DNA of 5,024 nt. Source: JBCCCJ01 sp039029315. Its GTDB lineage: Bacteria; Bacteroidota; Bacteroidia; J057. Under the pieces are notes generated by a model that had not been told where the DNA came from, ran no database searches, and saw only the letters and a program-made list of their open reading frames with translations. Shown one piece after another: positions 1 through 5,024 of the stretch; position 1 is the stretch's first letter, and each line of letters starts with the position of its first letter. The stretch spans positions 1 to 5,024 of the forward strand of contig JBCCGK010000221.1 of the NCBI GenBank assembly GCA_039029315.1. Direction: 5' to 3'. Position numbers and translations under genes: made by a program.

Positions 1-2404
1 CGACCAGATCGTATCTGACCAGTGAATGTGCTGAACTACCTGGTTCTGTTGATGTGCCGGTTGATTTAAAGCTGTCACCAGTCTTGACTTGATCATAAGT
101 TAGATTATCCTGCTGAATACCGATTTGTACGGTGTACTGCAAAGGGGTAACGCGAAGTTGTTTATTGACGGTGCTAATGCATTTCCGAACAAGCTCGGTT
201 GAATCAAACTCGACCTGATAAACGGCCTTCTGATTGATCCGGGTCCAAAGCTCTTTGAACTCTTTCTTTTCAAAATTTTCGTTCAGCGGATTTGTTTTTG
301 GTTTTCGGCCGTCCTCAAATTTCGGCAGCTGATCATCACTGAAGACAGCATCAATAAGCTGGAATATCTGCGCTGCATAAGGTTTAAGATCCTCGGGCAG
401 ATCGGCAAGTGTTTTGGTTTCCCTAGCCTCATGATAGATTGAGGTAATCTGGTCTGCATCATCGGTGTAGTCGTTTTTAATCAAGTACCTATAAATTTGT
501 TTCGCCATGGCAGATGTGACTTGGACAGGACCAGCTTTGGTGGTAATGATCTTGCCTGTGAAATAGGCTTCTGTTGCCTGACGTGGGCGTGTCGAAAGCG
601 TGTCCGAGATTTCTTTTTGCAAGCCACTGACAAAACCTTTGTAGCTCTCGCTTGCTACTACAGTCAGGACATTTATGTCATGCACAATGGTGGGGTGATC
701 TATACGGTCACCATGCTGATCAACACAAAGGCGAAGGCCGCGTCCCACTTCCTGGTGACGTGAGATACTATTGTCGCTGTGCTTGAGCATGCACATTGCA
801 AAGATATTGGGGTTATCCCAGCCTTCCCTGAGAGCGGAATGGGAAAAAATGAATCGAGTTGGCTCGTCAAGATCTAGCAAACGCTCCTTGTTCTTCAAGA
901 TCAGGTCGTAGGCGTCTATGTCATCGGAATCGACTGCCCGTTTTTTGACATCTGGGTCTTTCAGATGGTTTGTTTTCTTGTCGATAGAGAAGTATCCGTT
1001 ATGGGTTTTATCAACATCAATTCCGGCAAGATATTTACGGTAAGATTCGTTGTCGATTGCTAGTTCGGAAAGATACTCATCCTTCAATAGTTCGTATTCT
1101 TCCTCAAAGGTTCGTGCATATTCACCCTTTTCGTCAGTCTGATTATAGTCGCGATATTTGATTACCTTGTCGATGAAGAACAGAGATAGCACCTTAATGC
1201 CCTGAGCAAAGAGTTGCTTCTCCTTATCTAGATGTGCTTTGATTGTTTCACGAATTTGGATACGTCGAATATCCTGCTCGGAAACATCACCAATTGCTTC
1301 ACCAGCTTTCAGTAATACACCATTGATAAATTCAACGGTATCCTCATTATAGTCGATTTGCGAGATGGTGAAGCCGTTATGATATTGGTCCAGCTGACCG
1401 GATTTTACAAACAGGTTATCTCGACACTCCAGCCGCCGAAGCTGGCGCTTGATCTCGCCGGACCTCAGCTTCACCTCTAGCTCAATCCGCGCTACAGGTT
1501 TTTTATTCGAGATGTCGATACCTTCAAGATAAAGGTAGGCGTTTGTGCCCGCCGAGCCACGTATATGGATGCCGCGCACCGTGATTTTCTTGACCAGCTT
1601 TTGATTATAGGCATCCAGCGCATCAAGCTGGTGGATTTTGTTGTGTTGGGTTTTGTGGGTAGCCGAGTAGCGCAGAATCATAAGCGGCTTAAACTTCGGC
1701 AAAGCCTCCATGGTGGCCTTGCCTTCCATCTTTTGTGGTTCGTCCAGAATGAGGATCGGGCGGTTGTTCGCGATCATGTCGATGGGGCGATGGGACTGGA
1801 AATCATCCAGCTCTTCGTAAATGCGTCGGTTGTCGGCCCCACGAGAAGCAAATGCCTGGATGTTTATTACCATCACATTAATGCCAGTACTCGACGAAAA
1901 ACTATTCAGATTGTGCAGGCGTCTGGAGTTATAAATGAAGAATCGCGCTTTTTTACCATAAGCTTCAGCGAAATGGTCGGCGGTGATCTGAAGGGATTTA
2001 TATACCCCCTCGCGGATTGCGATGCTGGGAACCATGAAGATGAACTTTGACCAGCCATACTGTTTGTTCATCTCGAACATGGTTTTGATATAGCAATAGG
2101 TCTTTCCTGTGCCGGTTTCCATCTCAATATCGAGGTTGAATTTGCACCCGGCGCTGGATATTAGCACATCTGACATGGACAGGTTCTGTCGGCGCTGTAT
2201 CTCCTTGATATTAGCCAGCACTCGAAGATCAGAAAGTACAATATCGGCGTTCTTAAGTCGTTCTTCCCAACTACTCATCTCCGTTTTGCGGCTGGTGTTA
2301 ACCCGATAGGTGATGCCTTCGACATTGGGCTGGCCGGCAAAACAATTTACAACGGCCTCGACTGCATTGGTCTGATAGGGTTGAACCTTAAATTTCAGCT
2401 TCAT
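1..2404 (-). CDS. res: Type III restriction endonuclease subunit Res (helicase part, C-terminus outside window)
   Basis: This is the restriction subunit of a Type III system; with Mod it hydrolyses ATP and cuts DNA near unmethylated target sites. I translated the frame by hand from the ATG at 2404-2402. It is open for 801 codons to the window edge, so the gene is partial at its 3' end. SF2 helicase motifs appear in order: QPYQ near the N-terminus (residues 8-11), Walker A METGTGKT (95-102, K101), VPSIAIREGV (125-134), Walker B DEPQ (221-224), YSATH (246-250), a family-typical VLSLFFIDKV (405-414), SALREGWDNPN (523-533) and RHQEVGRGLRL (549-559). The DEPQ box and the REGWDNPN motif are typical of Type III Res rather than Type I HsdR. 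Family members are about 970-1000 aa, so roughly 170-200 residues are missing. These include the expected PD-(D/E)xK nuclease, so nuclease integrity cannot be judged. The start is supported by GGAG seven bases upstream. It is the second gene of an operon with mod, 18 nt downstream of it. Confidence 0.95.
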   Translation of the reverse strand, partial: MKLKFKVQPYQTNAVEAVVNCFAGQPNVEGITYRVNTSRKTEMSSWEERLKNADIVLSDLRVLANIKEIQRRQNLSMSDVLISSAGCKFNLDIEMETGTGKTYCYIKTMFEMNKQYGWSKFIFMVPSIAIREGVYKSLQITADHFAEAYGKKARFFIYNSRRLHNLNSFSSSTGINVMVINIQAFASRGADNRRIYEELDDFQSHRPIDMIANNRPILILDEPQKMEGKATMEALPKFKPLMILRYSATHKTQHNKIHQLDALDAYNQKLVKKITVRGIHIRGSAGTNAYLYLEGIDISNKKPVARIELEVKLRSGEIKRQLRRLECRDNLFVKSGQLDQYHNGFTISQIDYNEDTVEFINGVLLKAGEAIGDVSEQDIRRIQIRETIKAHLDKEKQLFAQGIKVLSLFFIDKVIKYRDYNQTDEKGEYARTFEEEYELLKDEYLSELAIDNESYRKYLAGIDVDKTHNGYFSIDKKTNHLKDPDVKKRAVDSDDIDAYDLILKNKERLLDLDEPTRFIFSHSALREGWDNPNIFAMCMLKHSDNSISRHQEVGRGLRLCVDQHGDRIDHPTIVHDINVLTVVASESYKGFVSGLQKEISDTLSTRPRQATEAYFTGKIITTKAGPVQVTSAMAKQIYRYLIKNDYTDDADQITSIYHEARETKTLADLPEDLKPYAAQIFQLIDAVFSDDQLPKFEDGRKPKTNPLNENFEKKEFKELWTRINQKAVYQVEFDSTELVRKCISTVNKQLRVTPLQYTVQIGIQQDNLTYDQVKTGDSFKSTGTSTEPGSSAHSLVRYDLV

Positions 2405-2411
2405 ATGTATT

Positions 2412-2415
2412 CTCC
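2412..2415 (-). promoter_or_regulatory. Ribosome binding site of res
   Basis: On the minus strand GGAG (within CTGGAGAA) lies 7 nt before the res ATG, inside the 18-nt gap after the mod TAA stop (2423-2425). It fixes the res start and shows that res has its own translation signal. No promoter or terminator fits in the gap, so co-transcription with mod is inferred. Confidence 0.7.
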
Positions 2416-2422
2416 AGCACCT

Positions 2423-4372
2423 TTAGATTGATTTGATTTCGGTGGCTGGCGAAAGTTGGCGGAAAATCTGCTCGACATTGATCTTCACCGCATCGGAGAC
2501 GAAGCTACTATCCCGGAAAACAACCTTGGCTGGTTTGTGTTTTGCAAGTTCCTTGACAAGCTCTTCGGTTATGCCTGTATCAAAACAGGCAACCAGTGTG
2601 TTATTGTCCACGAAGAATATGGTTTTGCCTTGCACAATTTTGCGGTGGATAGTCAGTGTCAGGTCAACGCCCCAATCTACCAATACTTGGAAGAGCAGAT
2701 CTTCCTCTGTCCGGTCAGGTTTGACATTGTCAACAGTAGTGATCAGGTCGGTTTGTTTGACTTCATCAGGACGGTAATAGACATCCTGCATGTTTGAACT
2801 GTCGATCTTCAGGACACGAAAACCGACATCTTTGTTCCAGTTTGGGTGACAGTCACCTTCAAGAATTTTTCTGCCAGCACGTCGTATGCGTTCTTGGGAC
2901 AGATCGGCAATGGTTTCGTAACCTGCTTGTCGAGCTTCCGAATTTTTTTCACAAGGTTCTGGCCATTGAATCATGATAAAGTTTCTGTTGCCACCGTCAT
3001 CAGCGTTAAGCTGCATAACTGCATGTGCAGTGGTTGCTGAACCTGCAAAAAAGTCCATTACGAGTATATTTTTTTCATTACTCAGTTTAATCAGAAATTT
3101 TATTAAATTTACTGGCTTAGCAAAGCTGAAGGGAATAGAAAGTAATTTTAGTTCTTTTGTACCCTGTGAGTTAGGGAAAGGATAAATAATATCTTCAGGA
3201 TGCAAGGTCGATTTAATATCTTTATCAAAAAATACTTTCGGATAAATATTCCATTTCGATTGATTGCCGAACTGATCAAGCAAAGGGTTTTTACTTGATC
3301 CCTCTGTAAACATAAGCAGGTGCTTTTGCTTCAAATAAGAATCTACAGACCATCTCCAGACCTTGTCTGCGTCTGATTTTGGTTTAATTTTCTCTGCATC
3401 TTCCTTTATTACTGGAAAGACGTTTCCAGGAGGTATGATAAGGCTTCCATCCGGAGCCTTAATGTAGTAGCGCTGGTTTGATCGTGAGCTTAGCGATGGT
3501 TGATATAAAGATGCGCCGCTTTGTTTGTACTTCCGGCCATCTTCATCGGTGAATTTATAGTCATTTTCATCTCGATCTTTTGGTATACCGAATTCGGGCA
3601 ATTCTATTATATTCTTTGCATAAACAAGAATATAATCTTTAGTTGGTCGAAAGTGAGTACCTTTGTCTGATGTTCTCTTTGCTACTCTTGTCACCTGTGA
3701 AACAAAGTTTTCATAGCCAAATATTTCTCCTGCAATTTTTTTGAGATTCTCAACCTCGTTTTCACCTATGCTAATAAAAATTGCACCTCTATCAGAAAGA
3801 AAATTTCGAGCTAATTTCAAGCGTGGATAAATCATTTTCAACCAATCAGAATGAAAACGTCCATTAGTCTCTTTGTTTGAAACTAGAGCAGAGCCGTTAC
3901 AATCGATTTGCGAAGATATAAGGAAAAAATCCTCAGAGCTTACGGCAAATTGATCGTTGTAAATGAGGTCACTTCCTGTGTTGTAGGGTGGATCAATATA
4001 AATTACATCAACCTGACCAAGATATGATTCTTGCAGCAATTTTATGGCATCAAGATTATCGCCTTCAATAAACAGGTTTCTGGTTTCATCAAAATTCGGG
4101 CTGTCTTCACGAGAAGGTCGAAGCGTTTTTGTGATGGGTGCATTTGCGGTAACTAAAGCCTCACGCTTTCCTGGCCAATCCAGTCGATAGCGTTCCTGTG
4201 GTCCCTCAACGATATGGTCGCTCAGCTCCTGCCTAAGCTGATCAAAATCTACAGCCATTTGCACTTTCCCGTCTTTGTCAGATGCTTCGGTGACGCATCC
4301 TGGGAATAAATCCCGAATTTTCGCAATATTGTCCTGTGAAAGGTTAGGGCTATGCAGTTTCAGTTTGTCCAT
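2423..4372 (-). CDS. mod: Type III DNA methyltransferase subunit Mod (N6-adenine, beta class)
   Basis: This is the modification and specificity subunit of the Type III system. It transfers a methyl group from S-adenosylmethionine to adenine N6 in an asymmetric target and guides Res. The protein has 649 residues, close to the roughly 640-650 aa of known Type III Mods. The N-terminus MDKLKLHSPNLSQ is the family's usual opening and supports this start. The catalytic DPPY is at 127-130 (VIYIDPPYNTG), followed by the conserved NGRFHSDWL (170-178) and YPRLKLA (182-188). The SAM-binding motif DFFAGSATTAHAV is at 440-452, then NFIMIQWPEPC (464-474) and QAGYETIADLSQERIRRAG (482-500). DPPY before FxGxT is the beta-class order, so the target-recognition region should lie roughly at 225-400; its sequence cannot be decoded to a target. 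The DNA for residues ~137-444 is much more AT-rich (some 60-base lines near 25-33% GC by count) than both ends (near 50%). This suggests a mosaic gene. Translation initiation looks weak: AAGG abuts the ATG, with AGAAAG further upstream. Confidence 0.97.
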   Translation of the reverse strand: MDKLKLHSPNLSQDNIAKIRDLFPGCVTEASDKDGKVQMAVDFDQLRQELSDHIVEGPQERYRLDWPGKREALVTANAPITKTLRPSREDSPNFDETRNLFIEGDNLDAIKLLQESYLGQVDVIYIDPPYNTGSDLIYNDQFAVSSEDFFLISSQIDCNGSALVSNKETNGRFHSDWLKMIYPRLKLARNFLSDRGAIFISIGENEVENLKKIAGEIFGYENFVSQVTRVAKRTSDKGTHFRPTKDYILVYAKNIIELPEFGIPKDRDENDYKFTDEDGRKYKQSGASLYQPSLSSRSNQRYYIKAPDGSLIIPPGNVFPVIKEDAEKIKPKSDADKVWRWSVDSYLKQKHLLMFTEGSSKNPLLDQFGNQSKWNIYPKVFFDKDIKSTLHPEDIIYPFPNSQGTKELKLLSIPFSFAKPVNLIKFLIKLSNEKNILVMDFFAGSATTAHAVMQLNADDGGNRNFIMIQWPEPCEKNSEARQAGYETIADLSQERIRRAGRKILEGDCHPNWNKDVGFRVLKIDSSNMQDVYYRPDEVKQTDLITTVDNVKPDRTEEDLLFQVLVDWGVDLTLTIHRKIVQGKTIFFVDNNTLVACFDTGITEELVKELAKHKPAKVVFRDSSFVSDAVKINVEQIFRQLSPATEIKSI

Positions 4373-4438
4373 CCTTAAGTCTTTCTTGCTTATTCTTTGC
4401 GGGAGGGTAGGGCATTCACCAGATTATGCATCAATGCT

Positions 4439-4467
4439 ATTTTACACAGTATGAACTGCTTTGACCA
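4439..4467 (-). promoter_or_regulatory. Candidate sigma-70-type promoter of the mod-res operon
   Basis: On the minus strand TGGTCA (4467-4462, 4 of 6 to the -35 consensus) is separated by 17 nt from TAAAAT (4444-4439, 5 of 6 to the -10 consensus). Transcription would start near 4432, about 60 nt before the mod ATG. It is the best pair I found between the tRNA remnant and mod, but AT-leaning DNA gives chance matches and alphaproteobacterial promoters are loose. Read-through from the tRNA locus is an alternative. Confidence 0.35.
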
Positions 4468-4486
4468 TTGCCATCGGCCACGGTCA
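4462..4486. promoter_or_regulatory. Interrupted 25-bp dyad upstream of mod (possible operator)
   Basis: The plus strand reads TGACC, 3 nt, GCC, ATC centre, GGC, 3 nt, GGTCA. Both pairs of arms are perfect inverted repeats with symmetric 3-nt gaps. One outer arm coincides with the proposed -35 box of mod, the position expected of a repressor site. Neither strand has a proper T-run directly after it, so a rho-independent terminator is unlikely. No regulator gene for it is seen in the window. Confidence 0.35.
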
Positions 4487-4519
4487 TGCAATTTTCTTTG
4501 AACGTATAGGTAGATAATT

Positions 4520-4559
4520 TGGTTGCGGGGGTAGGATTTGAACCTACGACCTTCAGGTT
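4520..4559 (-). other. Possible tRNA-derived attachment core
   Basis: The 40-nt undamaged 3' portion of the tRNA-like sequence runs from the anticodon loop to the CCA end. This is the type of block that tyrosine integrases use as an attachment site and duplicate on insertion. Support is indirect: perfect conservation next to a decayed 5' part, and a composition change across the site. No second copy and no integrase gene are in the window. Confidence 0.3.
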
Positions 4560-4596
4560 TGAACTTGGCCGGGCTACCGGGTTGCTCCGCCCTGCA
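4520..4596 (-). pseudogene. Degenerate initiator tRNA (tRNA-fMet pseudogene)
   Basis: This 77-nt minus-strand sequence follows the layout of an initiator tRNA. The 3' part is intact: T-stem GTAGG/CCTAC around loop TTCAAAT, acceptor strand CCCCGCA, discriminator A and an encoded CCA (4522-4520). The last 40 nt (4559-4520) agree with the alphaproteobacterial tRNA-fMet as I remember it. The 5' part is recognisable (GGAGCA, CCCGGTAGC) but damaged. The acceptor has an A-C mismatch at pair 4-69, the D-stem GAGC/GCCC has an A-C mismatch, and the anticodon stem 5' strand no longer pairs with CCTGA. The CAT anticodon is gone. An alignment with one inserted and one deleted base makes every other difference a transition (about eight). 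A functional initiator is therefore very unlikely, and other copies must serve the cell. Its 3' end points towards the R-M operon, the usual geometry for islands inserted at tRNA 3' ends. Confidence 0.75.
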
Positions 4597-4706
4597 GCAG
4601 GAAAGCATACCTTCGATACACTTAAAGTCCAGGCCAGCCTGGCTTGTGCTTTACCATTCTTCTATAGTAGAATTGCTGCAAACAGGATCAAGAGGAACAT
4701 TTGCAA
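4597..4706 (+). promoter_or_regulatory. Leader of the ureohydrolase gene, with two small dyads
   Basis: This is the divergent gap between the tRNA remnant (minus) and the ureohydrolase gene (plus). It holds a GC-rich dyad CCAGG-CCAG-CCTGG (4629-4642) and an AT-rich dyad TTCTA-TAG-TAGAA (4660-4672) that contains a -10-like TATAGT (4663-4668). No convincing -35 box sits 16-18 nt before it, so a promoter there is only possible. The dyads could be operator sites or chance. Confidence 0.3.
4692..4697 (+). promoter_or_regulatory. Ribosome binding site of the ureohydrolase gene
   Basis: GAGGAA lies 9 nt before the ATG at 4707. This is a good Shine-Dalgarno match at normal spacing and supports the chosen start. 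Confidence 0.7.
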
Positions 4707-5024
4707 ATGAGCGCACATGGATATAGCACGGGCAGGCTGAACCTGCCTTTTGTAGGCATTTCTACCTTTGCCAAATCGCCTTACATAGAAGATTGGGACG
4801 CGATCCAGGCCGATGTTGCGATCCTTGGTGCACCCTTTGATTTTGGCACCCAGTGGCGTGCCGGGGCGCGCTTTGGCCCCCGTGCGGTGCGCGAGGCCTC
4901 AACCCTGTTCAGCTTTGGCCATGGCGGGGCCTATGATCACGAAGATGATGCAACCTATCTGGATGCCTCGGTGCGGATGGTGGATCTTGGGGATGCGGAT
5001 ATTATTCATACCAAAACCGAAGCA
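4707..5024 (+). CDS. speB: Ureohydrolase of the agmatinase/arginase family (N-terminal 106 residues; continues beyond window)
   Basis: The family uses a dinuclear metal centre (usually Mn2+) to split a guanidino group, releasing urea; agmatinase makes putrescine from agmatine in the cytoplasm. The visible part has the N-terminal family signature AILGAPFDFGTQWRAGAR (38-55), followed by FGPRAVREAS (56-65), the FSFGHGGAYDHEDD stretch (69-81) and VDLGDAD (92-98). Complete members are about 300-350 aa, so about one third is present. The metal-binding GDH, DxHxD and DxD motifs lie outside the window, so activity cannot be confirmed. The substrate is also open: agmatine, guanidinobutyrate, guanidinopropionate or guanidine hydrolases look alike here, so speB is a family label. 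The start is supported by GAGGAA 9 nt upstream. The gene is GC-rich (57-73% in two counted 60-base lines), unlike the R-M genes, which suggests resident chromosomal DNA. It is divergent from the tRNA remnant and shows no functional link to the R-M operon. Confidence 0.88.
   Translation, partial: MSAHGYSTGRLNLPFVGISTFAKSPYIEDWDAIQADVAILGAPFDFGTQWRAGARFGPRAVREASTLFSFGHGGAYDHEDDATYLDASVRMVDLGDADIIHTKTEA

Noticed and set aside
497..3185. Several plus-strand open frames opposite res and mod (for example 497-763, 1565-2050, 2109-2309, 2433-2777)
   Set aside because: They are antisense to genes with clear conserved motifs, show no recognisable domains, and lack consistent ribosome binding sites.
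2943..3742. Three runs of seven A on the mod coding strand (2943-2949, 3069-3075, 3736-3742) as phase-variation tracts
   Set aside because: Phase-variable mod genes usually carry much longer homopolymers or tandem repeats; seven A is common in AT-rich coding sequence and the gene is in frame throughout.
2423..4372. Mod as a solitary, BREX- or other defence-associated methyltransferase
   Set aside because: Length, N-terminus, beta-class motif order and the directly following res gene all fit Type III Mod; BREX PglX is far larger and has other partners.
4558..4564. A TCA triplet at the nominal anticodon position, which would suggest a UGA-reading or selenocysteine tRNA
   Set aside because: The anticodon stem does not pair, the sequence lacks the long arms of tRNA-Sec, and the triplet is explained by loss of one base from the CAT anticodon loop of tRNA-fMet.
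4629..4642. GC-rich hairpin as a rho-independent terminator
   Set aside because: No T-run follows it on either strand, and no gene ends towards it.
4390..4726. Small open frames over the tRNA-like sequence on both strands, including ones translating as GVGFEPTTF-type and GRRFKSYPRNQ-type peptides
   Set aside because: These peptides are the well-known false proteins obtained by translating tRNA T-arm and acceptor sequence; the frames have no good start signal and overlap the tRNA remnant and the ureohydrolase leader.

Overview
The window is a chromosomal segment, most likely from an alphaproteobacterium. This rests on an initiator-tRNA-like sequence whose 3' half matches, from memory, the alphaproteobacterial tRNA-fMet, and on a GC-rich ureohydrolase (agmatinase-type) gene. 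The genus cannot be fixed from the sequence alone.

Layout. Positions 1-4372 (minus strand) carry a Type III restriction-modification operon. mod (2423-4372, complete, 649 aa) encodes a beta-class N6-adenine DNA methyltransferase. It is followed after 18 nt by res (start at 2404), whose frame stays open for 801 codons to position 1 and runs off the window. All superfamily 2 helicase motifs of Res are visible. The C-terminal nuclease domain, expected in roughly the last 150-200 residues, lies outside. Mod and Res should form a complex in which Mod supplies target recognition and methylation, while Res supplies ATP-driven communication and cleavage.

Positions 4373-4519 are a short AT-leaning leader with a candidate mod promoter and a 25-bp interrupted dyad. 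Positions 4520-4596 (minus strand) hold a 77-nt tRNA-fMet-like sequence. Its last 40 nt look perfect, while its 5' part carries many substitutions and cannot form proper acceptor, D and anticodon stems; I call it a tRNA pseudogene. Positions 4597-4706 are the leader of a plus-strand ureohydrolase gene (speB-like) that starts at 4707 and runs off the right edge.

Interpretation. Composition changes sharply at the tRNA remnant, from AT-rich mod to GC-rich speB-like. This fits a defence gene pair acquired next to a tRNA attachment site. Inside mod, the part between the two catalytic motifs is clearly more AT-rich than its ends, as expected if the target-recognition region has been exchanged. No wholly new system is visible; the most unusual element is the asymmetrically decayed initiator tRNA at the island border.
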